Assembly (NCBI GenBank): GCA_030828405.1
Contig: JAURCP010000004.1
Coordinates: 1-64,000 of the forward strand
Source of the DNA: Thermoplasmatota archaeon
GTDB taxonomy: Archaea; Thermoplasmatota; Poseidoniia; Poseidoniales; Thalassarchaeaceae
Direction of reading: 5' to 3'
Length of the DNA stretch: 64,000 nt
Within the stretch, counting starts at the first letter, position 1. Each line of letters begins with the position of its first letter. The notes below the pieces were generated by a model. That model ran no database searches and was not told the origin of the DNA. It saw nothing but the letters and a program-made list of their open reading frames with translations. Made by a program: the position numbers and the translations under genes. Below are positions 49,124-58,994 of this stretch, in pieces.

Positions 49124-52100
49124 ATGCATCTTGTAAGAATTGAACTGGAAAATTTCAAATCTTTCGGTGGTGAGATAGTAATTCCTTTCGAAGAGGGATT
49201 CACTGCAATCACTGGTCCAAATGGTTCAGGTAAGTCTAATTGTGGCGATGCCATACAATTTGTTCTTGGACCTAAATCAACTAAGTCTCTAAGGGCTTCC
49301 AATGTTTCTGAGTTAATTTACAATGGTGGTGGAAGAGGCAAAGCTGCCAGAAATATGTCTGCTACACTAGTTTTCAGGAATGAACCCGAGCTTGATGGTA
49401 GGCGTAGATTGAGAATTGAAACAGAAGAAGTTTCATTCACTCGTTCAGTACGTTTAAATCGTAAAAATGATACTATTTCTTCATATTATGTCAACGGCAA
49501 CCCTTCCAACGCTACTGAAATGAGAAGAATATTAGCAGAAGCAGGATTACATGGTGACGGGTATAATATCGTATTACAAGGAGATGTCACTACTTTAGCG
49601 ACAATGACTCCTCACAAAAGAAGAGGAGTTCTAGAAGAGGTAGCAGGAGTTACTGCATATGATGATGAAATTCGTCGTGCTAACAATCAAAGAAAAGTTG
49701 TGGAAAATAATATCGAGACCATTGATCTTTTCGAAGATGAACAGAAAAAACGCCTAAAAGGTCTTGAAAAAGAAAGGCAGCAAGCATTGAAGTTTAAAGA
49801 TCTAAAAGAAGAATTAGATTCAAATAAAATCATTTTAAAACAATCACGGCATAGAAATCGATTAGATGATGTCCGACTTCTCGGCGACGAACGTTCGAAT
49901 TATAGTAAACAAGTTGATGACTTGACAAACCAAATTAGAGATGGAAATACTGAGTTAGGAAAATATGACGAAGAACTTGTCCAAATAGGTGACAATTTAG
50001 ATGAAATTATGAGTGGTGATGCTAAAGAATTATTTGAAACGATTCGTAAGCATGAAATCGATGTTGAAACCAACTCCGATAGGATAGGAGACCAATCTAA
50101 AATCATTGAATCTACTAATAATGAGATTGAAATAATCCGCGAAGATTATCATCGAGTCAAAGGTTCTTATGACAGTGCAAACCAAGAACTTGAGAATGCA
50201 CAAATTAATTTATCTAATTCGCAAGAAGATTTAGCTAGGGCTGCACTCGATGAAAATCAAGCTAGGGAAGCCATCCAATCAGGAGATCGTCTCGGACGAG
50301 ATTTGAACCGTGCTCTGGGTCAAGCTACTGAACTAGTTACTCAAACCCATCAAGATTATTCTGCTGCTAAATTAGAATCAGACAGGGCAGAACAAAATGC
50401 CCAAATTTCATCTGAAAAATTAGCAGATTTAGAAGAAGAATACGAACAAGCGACTCTAACTAGGGATGATTTAGAGTTATTGGGCGAAGATATCCAAAAT
50501 GGTGGAGAGGTAGTTGATAGAACACATTTGGCTAATGAGTTACAAAGATTAACCAAACAAGAAATTGGCTTAAGAGAAGACAGAGATAGGGCTGAGATTA
50601 GAGCCAGAGATGCTGAAGTTGACTTGGCTAAAGCTAGAGCACGGCAAGAAGCAAAAGCTAACAGACCAGGATCAGCAATCACAATAGCAGCCCTTTCGAA
50701 ATTAAGGCAGAGTGGAGAGATCAAAGGAATTCTAGGTACATTAGGTGAGTTATGCTCACCTAAAGATACGATTCATGAAGAGGCATTGGCTATAGCATTA
50801 GGAAATGGTCTTAGAAGTATAGTTGTAACCAATGATGAAGTAGCGGCAGATTGTATAAAATGGTTAAGAATGAATGGTGGTGGACGTGCCACTTTCCTCC
50901 CATTAAACAAATTAAGTGTTTCAAGGCCTCAAGGCCGTACACTGATAGTCTCTAGTAATCCCGGAGTCCTAGGTTTTGCCCATGACTTACTTGATTATGA
51001 TTCAGAGATAGATATCGCTGTAAGATATGCTTCTAGAAATACCTTGATTGTTCAATCGATGGATATAGCTAGGAAAAATATGGGTGGCGCAAGAATGGTC
51101 ACCTTGAAGGGAGATATTATAGAAGGTTCAGGAGCAATGACAGGAGGGTCCCCAGTTGGCTCTTCAAGACCCAGTTTCGGCGGAGGTAATCCCGGACAAC
51201 TAGGTTCTGAAAAATTAGAAAGGTCTTTGGAAGAAGCAAATCTGATTTATTCGACAGTCGAAGCAGCATTAAGAGAACTGAGATCTAACCAACAAGTTCT
51301 AAGAGATCAAATTCATGGATTAGATGATAGTGATCAATCTGTAAAATTAAGAGAATGGAAGTCAGATCTTTCCAGAGCTCAGAAAGATGTGGACGAAATT
51401 GGAAACAAAGTATTGACCGCACGAAAAGAACTTTCAGATGCTGAGGTTTTATTCAATTCAGCTAAATCTCATGCTGATAAGGCTAATGAGACTCACCTAC
51501 AAGCTCTAGAATCTCGAGTTAATGCAGCAGAAGCATTACAGAACCATACTCCAGACCACCTTTCCCAGATACTCCGTAATGCAGAAAAAACTAGGACCGA
51601 AGCAGAGAGAACTAAATTGCAATCAGAATCATCTATAATTAGTACTAATGAGAGATTGAAGATTCTTTCAGATAGAATTTCTGATTTAGAAAGGCAAATA
51701 AGTTCTAAACAGAAATCAATCAATGAAGCGGAAGAAGAAGTTATCAAACTAGAAGAATCTATTAAGAATTCTAGAGAATTACTAATTGACCTAAAGGGCC
51801 AAGCCTCACAATTCAATGAAGAACAACAAATTCTGACCCAAAGAAGAGAAACTATTCTGGAGGAAAGAGCCAGTTTGAGAGCCTCTCTTGAAACTCGTTC
51901 ACAAAATCGCCAAACCTTTAATTCTCGGATTGAGGATTTAAATATTCAGATTAATCAGAAAAGGGCTGCGGTAAATGAAATTGTTGCTGAATTAGCTGCT
52001 GAGAATATTGAAATCCCATCAATAGATACCCAATTACCCACTGTAGCCGAGGCGGAAAAAGTAGTGCAGGGACTTGAAAGGCGCCTCGGTTATCTTGGGG

Positions 52101-53056
52101 ATGTGAATATGTTAGCAATTGAACAATATGATATTGCAGTTGAACGTATAGCAGGTCTTGTAGAGGATGGTAAAATTCTTAGACAGCGTCGAAATGATCT
52201 TGTTGGAATCGCAGAAAGACTTGAATCCGAGAGGAAGAAGAGGTTGTTATTAGTATTCGACCATGTGAATAAAAATTTCAGCAGAGTGTATCAGAGTTTG
52301 CAACCTGGAGGAATTGGTAGTTTGAGGCTAGAAAATAGAAAAAATCCCTTTGAAGGTGGTTTAGAGATGGATTGCGTGCCTCCTGGTAAGAATAGTAAAA
52401 CTAGAAGAAACCTTCTTTCGGGTGGAGAGAAATCTATGGCCGCTCTTGCTTTGATATTCGCCATCCAAGATTATGAACCAAGTCCATTCTATTATTTCGA
52501 TGAAGTAGACCAAAACTTAGACCCGTTTAATTCAGAGTTAATTGCTTCACTTTGTTTAATGCGTTCTCAAAGAGCTCAGTTCATTATGGTGACACTAAGG
52601 AAAGTCAGTTTAAATCTGGCAAATCACCATATTGGCATTACTCATGCGGGAGATGGTTGTAGCCGTAGAATCACAGATTTCGATCGTGCAGCAGCATTAC
52701 AAATGAGTGAAGATATAGAAAAAGAAGAAGCGGCTAGAAAACAATCTGATCAAGAGCGCTCAGAATTAGTCCTGCCAGATCCAAATCAAATGCCTAGAGT
52801 ACCTGAGCCGCTTGGCACCCCCAAATCACTTGGAGGACTTGCCGGAAGAGCGGGTTTAGAGTTAGAAGATGAATCAGAAAACTCTGAATCTCCATCACCC
52901 GATATTGAAAATAAGAATCTAGAAGCATTAAGAGAAAGGACAGAAGACTGGAGCGAAGATATTGCTGAAGCTAATATCGTTCAAAAAGCCATCACTGATG
53001 AGAGTTTAAGTGAAGATACAGAAGAGGTTAAATCATCAGAAGTAGAAGTTGAGTGA
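49124..53056 (+). CDS. smc: Chromosome segregation protein SMC with acidic C-terminal extension
   Basis: MHLVRIELENFKSFGG...ITGPNGSGKSNCGDAIQFVLG; hinge; NLLSGGEKSMAALALIFAIQ...YYFDEVDQNLD. Confidence 0.96.
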   Translation: MHLVRIELENFKSFGGEIVIPFEEGFTAITGPNGSGKSNCGDAIQFVLGPKSTKSLRASNVSELIYNGGGRGKAARNMSATLVFRNEPELDGRRRLRIETEEVSFTRSVRLNRKNDTISSYYVNGNPSNATEMRRILAEAGLHGDGYNIVLQGDVTTLATMTPHKRRGVLEEVAGVTAYDDEIRRANNQRKVVENNIETIDLFEDEQKKRLKGLEKERQQALKFKDLKEELDSNKIILKQSRHRNRLDDVRLLGDERSNYSKQVDDLTNQIRDGNTELGKYDEELVQIGDNLDEIMSGDAKELFETIRKHEIDVETNSDRIGDQSKIIESTNNEIEIIREDYHRVKGSYDSANQELENAQINLSNSQEDLARAALDENQAREAIQSGDRLGRDLNRALGQATELVTQTHQDYSAAKLESDRAEQNAQISSEKLADLEEEYEQATLTRDDLELLGEDIQNGGEVVDRTHLANELQRLTKQEIGLREDRDRAEIRARDAEVDLAKARARQEAKANRPGSAITIAALSKLRQSGEIKGILGTLGELCSPKDTIHEEALAIALGNGLRSIVVTNDEVAADCIKWLRMNGGGRATFLPLNKLSVSRPQGRTLIVSSNPGVLGFAHDLLDYDSEIDIAVRYASRNTLIVQSMDIARKNMGGARMVTLKGDIIEGSGAMTGGSPVGSSRPSFGGGNPGQLGSEKLERSLEEANLIYSTVEAALRELRSNQQVLRDQIHGLDDSDQSVKLREWKSDLSRAQKDVDEIGNKVLTARKELSDAEVLFNSAKSHADKANETHLQALESRVNAAEALQNHTPDHLSQILRNAEKTRTEAERTKLQSESSIISTNERLKILSDRISDLERQISSKQKSINEAEEEVIKLEESIKNSRELLIDLKGQASQFNEEQQILTQRRETILEERASLRASLETRSQNRQTFNSRIEDLNIQINQKRAAVNEIVAELAAENIEIPSIDTQLPTVAEAEKVVQGLERRLGYLGDVNMLAIEQYDIAVERIAGLVEDGKILRQRRNDLVGIAERLESERKKRLLLVFDHVNKNFSRVYQSLQPGGIGSLRLENRKNPFEGGLEMDCVPPGKNSKTRRNLLSGGEKSMAALALIFAIQDYEPSPFYYFDEVDQNLDPFNSELIASLCLMRSQRAQFIMVTLRKVSLNLANHHIGITHAGDGCSRRITDFDRAAALQMSEDIEKEEAARKQSDQERSELVLPDPNQMPRVPEPLGTPKSLGGLAGRAGLELEDESENSESPSPDIENKNLEALRERTEDWSEDIAEANIVQKAITDESLSEDTEEVKSSEVEVE

Positions 53057-53062
53057 GGTGTT

Positions 53063-54073
53063 TTGTTGTCTGTTTTCGATGGTTCTTCAATGAGAGATGA
53101 TATAGTATCTCGATTGCTTGGAGGCGATACTGATCTTGATACAAACAGGTACCTAGACAGATTAGTCGAATTATCGAAAGTAGAAGAAGCTGAACATCAA
53201 TTTTTGATAGACCCTTTCGATCGTTCAGTAGCATTAGTTTTCCAACTATTCCATAATAGTGATTTAGACCCATGGGATGTAGATTTATCTGTATTCTTAG
53301 AATTATTTTCTAATAGAATTAATGACTCAGAAAATATCGATTTACCTACTTGTGGACGTTTAGTTCGTATGGCGTGGTCAATACTCAGAGGCCAGGCAAG
53401 TACATTGATAGAGAGGCAGGAGAGATCTCTCCTTGAAGAAGAAATTGAAGATACTTGGGATTTCGAGGATACATGGGAAAGTGATTTTTCAGATGAGGAT
53501 TATAATTTCTCAGTAGGAGTACTTACAGGTGCCGCAGATAAAGTGCTACCCAGTATGTTTGAAGGGAGAATTCATCGTGAAGAAGGAAGACCGGTTACTT
53601 TAGGAGAACTTCTAATGGGTCTCCAAGCAGCAGGAAGACTTTCCGAAGAGCAAAGAATGAGAGAACAAATTGCGAAAGAACGCCGTGAAGCTAATGAGAA
53701 AGCAAGGGCTAGGTTTGGAGGTAGCTTGCATGTTGAAAATCTTGAGGGTGATCTTGAAAGAACTTGGAATGCATTACGTAGCCGTACGATTTCTAATAAC
53801 GAATCAACTGATCTTAGTGAGATAGTTAATATCCTCAAAGAAAATTCTTTGAAGTCAGGGATTGGTCTAGATGAAGCCGAGTCAGAAGCCCAAGTCACAG
53901 CTTTGATTTCATCTCTGTTTCTTACACATAGAGGTTACGCTGAGGTTTCACAAGATAGTGAGGGGAATATATCTCTGAAGAATCTTCATTTAGATGATGA
54001 TGATTTTTCAACTTTAACAAATAGAATAAATCCTAAATCTAAACTTCCTGGGGGAATTATTTTCAATGAATGA
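53063..54073 (+). CDS. scpA: Segregation and condensation protein A
   Basis: FDRSVALVFQLFHNSDLDPWDVDLSVFLELF; position between smc and scpB. Confidence 0.85.
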   Translation: MLSVFDGSSMRDDIVSRLLGGDTDLDTNRYLDRLVELSKVEEAEHQFLIDPFDRSVALVFQLFHNSDLDPWDVDLSVFLELFSNRINDSENIDLPTCGRLVRMAWSILRGQASTLIERQERSLLEEEIEDTWDFEDTWESDFSDEDYNFSVGVLTGAADKVLPSMFEGRIHREEGRPVTLGELLMGLQAAGRLSEEQRMREQIAKERREANEKARARFGGSLHVENLEGDLERTWNALRSRTISNNESTDLSEIVNILKENSLKSGIGLDEAESEAQVTALISSLFLTHRGYAEVSQDSEGNISLKNLHLDDDDFSTLTNRINPKSKLPGGIIFNE

Positions 54074-54677
54074 TGCAAGTCTTTCCGTAATCCTCGAAGC
54101 AATAATGTTCACTTCTGGGCGCTCAATGTCTACTGAAGAGCTTTCTAAAACAGTTGATAAATCTATTGACGAGGTTAAATCATCTCTAGACGAATTACAA
54201 TCTAGGATAAAAAGAAGGCAAGATTCTGCATTGCAATTAACCGAAGTTTCTGGGAGATGGATTTTCGAAGTCCGTCCAAATCTTTCTCCCTTCTTGCCTG
54301 AATCATTCCGTCCTGATACTCCTCAAAGACTCCTTCCTGCGGCTGCATTAATAGCATATCATCAGCCCATGGCCCAGTCTCAATTAGTCGAAATGTTAGG
54401 TCAAAGAGCCTATGATCATGTTAGAGATTTAGCGAACTTAGGTCTTATTGATAGACGTAGAGATGGTTTGACTAGGCGCCTCACTACAACTAGGAGATTC
54501 GCAGAGTATTTCGGTTGTCCTGAAGTTGATTATCGTGCTGTTCGTACATGGTTCCGTTCAGAAGCAGCTAAGGCAGGCCTTACTAGTGCTCAATTAGCTG
54601 CATCCTTGGCTCCGGATGAACAGATGTCAATTACTGAATTCACTGGTGAAGACGAAATAAATAATTCCGATGAATAA
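54066..54677 (+). CDS. scpB: Segregation and condensation protein B
   Basis: ILEAIMFTSGRSMSTEELSK...AALIAYHQPMAQSQLVEMLGQRAYDHVRDLANLGLI. Confidence 0.87.
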   Translation: MNDASLSVILEAIMFTSGRSMSTEELSKTVDKSIDEVKSSLDELQSRIKRRQDSALQLTEVSGRWIFEVRPNLSPFLPESFRPDTPQRLLPAAALIAYHQPMAQSQLVEMLGQRAYDHVRDLANLGLIDRRRDGLTRRLTTTRRFAEYFGCPEVDYRAVRTWFRSEAAKAGLTSAQLAASLAPDEQMSITEFTGEDEINNSDE

Positions 54678-54678
54678 T

Positions 54679-55992
54679 TTATTCATTTCTAATTGTATTT
54701 AGAGCAGCCTCTACAGTTGCCATTGTTATTCTGTCTCCACTTTCTTTGACGATAGTAGCTACTTGTTCAATTTCTTCGTCTTTTGCTCCCGCAGAACTAA
54801 TCATATTTTTCAAATGTAATTTCATATGTCCTGCTTGTATTCCAACAGTAGCCAATGCTCTTAATGCACCCAAATTTTGAGCCATACCTGCAGCAGCCAT
54901 TACTTTAGCTAAATCATCAGCACTATTTATTCCTAGCAGTGCAACGTTGGTTTGAGCGCCGGGGTGTATCCTTACTGCCCCGCCAACCAAACCTACAGCC
55001 ATAGGGCATTCTATACTTCCAACTAGGTTTCCATCTGCATCCTTTTCCCAATGTGTCATTGAAGTATACTGTTTTTCATGTGCACAGTAAGAGTGTGCGC
55101 CGGATTCAATAGCTCTCCAATCTTGCCCGCAAGCTATTGCTATAGGTGAAATTGCATTCATTATTCCTTTGTTATGTGTAGTAGCTCTGAAAGGATCTGC
55201 TGCTGCAAAATGGTATGCTTGTATTACTCCATCTATTACTTCTGAACCTTGTTTCGCATCCCCACTATCTGACATCTCTTCGGGAGTAAATGTAGCACTA
55301 ACTCTAGCTAGTCTATGAATTGCGAGATTACTAATAATCCTTAGAATAACAGTACCTCCTGACAATGCTTCTATTCTGGGTGCGATAGTTTCTGCCATTG
55401 TGTTTACTGCATTGGCTCCCATTGCATCTCTACAATCTACTAATATGTGGGCAATGACCATAGGGCCAGACATAGTTTCGATAATTCGGACTTCCACATC
55501 TTTACACCCTCCTCCAAATTTAACTAAGATAGGATCTACATCATTGCACAACTGAATCAACTCATCTTTGGCGGAGAGAATAGATTTTTTGGAGGCTTCA
55601 GGATCTTCACAATTAACGATTTGAATTTGGCCTATCATGATAGGGTCTGTGTTGTTAGAGGTAAATCCTCCATATGATTGACACCTCTTTGCCATATTGG
55701 ATGCAGCTGCTACAACACTTGCTTCTTCAACTACAAAAGGTATCAGATAATGTTCGCCATCAATAATGAAATTAGTAGCTACTCCAATTGGTAATGAATA
55801 TCTACCAACAACATTCTCTATCATCCGATCCGCAGCGTCTTCTGATAGTTCTGAGTCTGCCCAAGCATTTACTTGTTCAGGAGTTAGCCCTGCAAGTTGT
55901 GCGAGTTTCTCTCTCCTCTCAGACACTGATAGTTTGTAAAATCCTTTCAATCGACTGTTATCTACTGGCATGTCTCCACCATTCTTTGCCAA
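54679..55992 (-). CDS. hmgA: HMG-CoA reductase, class II (bacterial/degradative type)
   Basis: DRMIENVVGRYSLPIGVATNFIIDGEHYLIPFVVEEASVVAAASNMAK...DCRDAMGANAVNTMAE...THNKGIMN; close to the class II pattern. Confidence 0.93.
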   Translation of the reverse strand: MAKNGGDMPVDNSRLKGFYKLSVSERREKLAQLAGLTPEQVNAWADSELSEDAADRMIENVVGRYSLPIGVATNFIIDGEHYLIPFVVEEASVVAAASNMAKRCQSYGGFTSNNTDPIMIGQIQIVNCEDPEASKKSILSAKDELIQLCNDVDPILVKFGGGCKDVEVRIIETMSGPMVIAHILVDCRDAMGANAVNTMAETIAPRIEALSGGTVILRIISNLAIHRLARVSATFTPEEMSDSGDAKQGSEVIDGVIQAYHFAAADPFRATTHNKGIMNAISPIAIACGQDWRAIESGAHSYCAHEKQYTSMTHWEKDADGNLVGSIECPMAVGLVGGAVRIHPGAQTNVALLGINSADDLAKVMAAAGMAQNLGALRALATVGIQAGHMKLHLKNMISSAGAKDEEIEQVATIVKESGDRITMATVEAALNTIRNE

Positions 55993-56074
55993 GACATATC
56001 GCTTGTAATCTCTTTGCTTTAAAATGCTTGAATGTATTGATTATCTAAGTTAGATACTATTGTTGAATAATCTC

Positions 56075-56120
56075 AAATCTACTTGTTTATCTTGACATTT
56101 ATCTTTAGAAAAGTAGATTT
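56075..56120. promoter_or_regulatory. Perfect 10-bp inverted repeat AAATCTACTT / AAGTAGATTT with 26-nt spacer in divergent intergenic region
   Basis: Arms at 56075-56084 and 56111-56120. Confidence 0.6.
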
Positions 56121-56145
56121 TATTCTTAGTTATTGACTTATTAAA

Positions 56146-56278
56146 GCGTTAATTTTCATGTTAACGCTTCGTTAACGCATTAAAAAAGCGTTAATAATAC
56201 GTTAATAATATTTCTAAAAGATAGTTTTAATCAATTTTTTTAGAGTTTTTTTATTTAGTTTTTCAATTAAAGCGTTAA
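56146..56278. repeat. GCGTTAA iteron cluster (candidate operator or replication-origin element)
   Basis: GCGTTAA at 56146(+), 56161(-), 56172(-), 56188(+), 56272(+), near-match ACGTTAA at 56199(+); exact tandem CGTTAATAATA x2 at 56189-56210. Confidence 0.7.
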
Positions 56279-56334
56279 TATGGTGAATTAAATACGTAAT
56301 TAAGCGTGAATATTATGAACTAGTACGCTTACCG

Positions 56335-58317
56335 ATGGATATGTACGATAGTGGAGTCAGTTTGATTGACCTCCCTGCAGTACGTGGGAATCCTTTTGAT
56401 AACCGACCTATTGAATCATCAAGAGCTCAAGATTTGGTTGGACGTAAAGAAATGCTACGCAGATGGAGAGAACATATCCATTCCGGTTCACCTAGAATGA
56501 TCTTATTAGTTGGAGAATCAGGATCAGGTAGAACTTCAATGATTAATGCTATATCATCCCAAACTCCAAAGAAATATATTGGACAGTTTCTATCGGAGGA
56601 GAAAGATCAAGAAAAGTCAGTTCTACATGAGATATTAACTCATTTCACATCATTTCAATCTATAACAACAATGAATCAATTATCTCAAAAGTTAATTTCA
56701 TTATTTGATGAAGAGAAAGGACCTTTACCAATTATTGCTTTAGATTATCCTCCTCAAGTAATAGAAATAAATTCCTTCTTGTCCAGGATTTGTCCAATTC
56801 TTTCTAGACTTAGGGCCATGGTAATTGTAAGTCTGACTGAATCGCAATTATTAGAACTGGACGATGAATTAAGAAACCTTTTTGATGAACCGGATCGACT
56901 AGAGAATTTCACAAAGTCTGATATTCAAGATATGGTTAATAATAGAATGAGACTTAAGTCAAAAGAGAAATGGATAATTAATTCGGCGATTCTCAACTCA
57001 ATATTTCAGCGAACTGGAGGTAATCCAAGAGATGTCATAAGAATTTTGAAGTGTTTAGTAGATGAAAAAAGAGATCTTGGATACCAAGGGACATTGGAAA
57101 GTCTGTTGTCTTCCCAGGAGAATAAGAAACCTATAGTGTCTGAAAGAAACTATGTTGAAGATAGGGAATATACAGATAATTATTTCTCTGAACTAGAAAC
57201 CAATGTTTCAGAGAATAGAGTATCTCATGTTGAAAAAGATGATTTTATCGATGAAGAACCATCAGACTTATGGGATTATAATGATGAAGAAATTCTTCCC
57301 TTATCAGATAATAATGAATCAATCAATGAAGAATATTCATTGTGGGATGATAACTTTCCTGAAATAGATGAGAGTATAGTTGATGATGAAGCCTTTATTG
57401 AGGAAGATAACCAAGTGGTTAACTTACCACAACCATCAGAAGAAATTAATTTTCAAAATGAAGAATTAGAAAATGAGAAAGGATTGTTCATGTCTCCTGG
57501 TACAGAACCTCCAGAAAAATCGCCGCTACCTTCACCTAGGGAGAATAATAAATTTGGCTTCTTATATAATAGAGCAAAAAAAACAACTTCAGGTATAGCA
57601 TCAAGTCCTATGTCCGATGTCCCAATTACTTATGCCGATACTAAACCATCACAATCAACTCTAGATAATTATGTCAATAATGAGAATTTCGATATTAATA
57701 ATGATGGAGGTACAGATTTACCAATCGTTACTGAAGCAAAAGTTGACAGAAACATTCAGTCGACTGATTATGAACACATAGATAGTGATGAAGGGGCTGA
57801 ATGGACGGTCGCCCCTTCTTACAAATCTACAGTCCCAAAAACAATCTCAAATCCACCTCAACCTCACGATGAATCTCCAGAAATAGAAGAATCTTTTCTC
57901 GAGGAACCTATTTTCGAAGATACTGAAATTGAAGTGCCGATTTTACAAGAATCTGAATTTGATAATTCTGTTGAGTTAATTGAATCAACTCCAATATATC
58001 GAGAAGAAAGTAAGGTAATAATTACGAATGTAACTCCTTCAAAAAAATCAAGATTTTCTCCAATCTGGGAACAAGATAAGAAATTAGATATTGATAGATT
58101 TTATTCCCTTTCTGATGCTGAAAGAATGATATTGGAAGTTGCAACATTAAGAGAAATATCTCCATCTGATGATGAATTACAGGCTAGATTAGAAGTCGGA
58201 CGGCCTCGTCTATCTCAATTATATAATAGCCTTCACAAATCAGGAATGTTGTCGGTTAGAAAGCAAGGTAGGACCCGTTTATTCAAATTGAGCGAAGCTG
58301 CCGCAAATGAATTTTGA
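56335..58317 (+). CDS. AAA+-family protein (Orc1/Cdc6/STAND-like core, degenerate Walker motifs), long acidic linker, C-terminal winged-helix
   Basis: LVGRKEMLRRWREHI...ILLVGESGSGRTSMINAI...GGNPRDVIRILKCL; ~300 aa D/E/N/S-rich linker; wHTH ERMILEVATLREISPSDDELQARLEVGRPRLSQLYNSLHKSGMLSVRKQGRTRLFKLSE. Confidence 0.7.
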   Translation: MDMYDSGVSLIDLPAVRGNPFDNRPIESSRAQDLVGRKEMLRRWREHIHSGSPRMILLVGESGSGRTSMINAISSQTPKKYIGQFLSEEKDQEKSVLHEILTHFTSFQSITTMNQLSQKLISLFDEEKGPLPIIALDYPPQVIEINSFLSRICPILSRLRAMVIVSLTESQLLELDDELRNLFDEPDRLENFTKSDIQDMVNNRMRLKSKEKWIINSAILNSIFQRTGGNPRDVIRILKCLVDEKRDLGYQGTLESLLSSQENKKPIVSERNYVEDREYTDNYFSELETNVSENRVSHVEKDDFIDEEPSDLWDYNDEEILPLSDNNESINEEYSLWDDNFPEIDESIVDDEAFIEEDNQVVNLPQPSEEINFQNEELENEKGLFMSPGTEPPEKSPLPSPRENNKFGFLYNRAKKTTSGIASSPMSDVPITYADTKPSQSTLDNYVNNENFDINNDGGTDLPIVTEAKVDRNIQSTDYEHIDSDEGAEWTVAPSYKSTVPKTISNPPQPHDESPEIEESFLEEPIFEDTEIEVPILQESEFDNSVELIESTPIYREESKVIITNVTPSKKSRFSPIWEQDKKLDIDRFYSLSDAERMILEVATLREISPSDDELQARLEVGRPRLSQLYNSLHKSGMLSVRKQGRTRLFKLSEAAANEF

Positions 58318-58326
58318 GGAGTAATT

Positions 58327-58623
58327 ATGTCAGACAATGGAAATATCGTATCTAAAGAAAAAGTTCAGAAGTATCTCGATTTAACTACTGAAGCAAGATT
58401 AAAAGCCACTCCAATAAAAAATAATATTGAAGATGAAAAAAGGCTTGAAGAGATGCTTAAGATGTGCGATGATTACCAAAAAGATGCTCTTTACTTCATG
58501 AATAATGGAGATTTAGTCCGTGCTTTCGGTGCCATTAATTATGCTCATGCATGGATTGATGCTGCTGTTAGAATTGGCTTACTAGATGGACATGGTGATG
58601 ACAGATTGTTTACTCTACCTTAA
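58327..58623 (+). CDS. DUF357-family archaeal protein
   Basis: KVQKYLDLTTEAR...CDDYQKDALYFMNNGDLVRAFGAINYAHAWIDAAVRIGLL. Confidence 0.75.
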   Translation: MSDNGNIVSKEKVQKYLDLTTEARLKATPIKNNIEDEKRLEEMLKMCDDYQKDALYFMNNGDLVRAFGAINYAHAWIDAAVRIGLLDGHGDDRLFTLP

Positions 58624-58988
58624 TTCTGTATAAACCTCAACACATTTTTTGAAGTTACTTCAATATATGAACCACCTGTATTAATTAATCTCTCTTTCAA
58701 TTTCCTATCTACTGTTAGAACTGGCCATCTATTTTCTCTAGATAATTCTAGTAACATTTGGTCAGTATGCCTTAATCCTTCAGGTGCCTTGACTAATTCT
58801 GACTTCTTGTCTAATAGATCCAACAAAAGCCCTCTTCTTTGTTTTGATAATGATAACAATTCTTGTTTGACTTTTTCCAATAATAGATATTTTGGTTTCC
58901 CTACAATTTTACTCATTGCAATATCTATGTTTAGTTCAGCATCAACTAATGCTGCCCAACCGCAAGCGTCTATTAGGACGCATTCCAA
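58620..58988 (-). CDS. PIN-domain protein (Fcf1/VapC9-like) of the aIF2-gamma cluster
   Basis: VLIDACGWAALVDAE...; HTDQMLLELSRENRWPVLTVDRKLKERLI. Confidence 0.75.
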   Translation of the reverse strand: MECVLIDACGWAALVDAELNIDIAMSKIVGKPKYLLLEKVKQELLSLSKQRRGLLLDLLDKKSELVKAPEGLRHTDQMLLELSRENRWPVLTVDRKLKERLINTGGSYIEVTSKNVLRFIQN

Positions 58989-58994
58989 GTTGAT

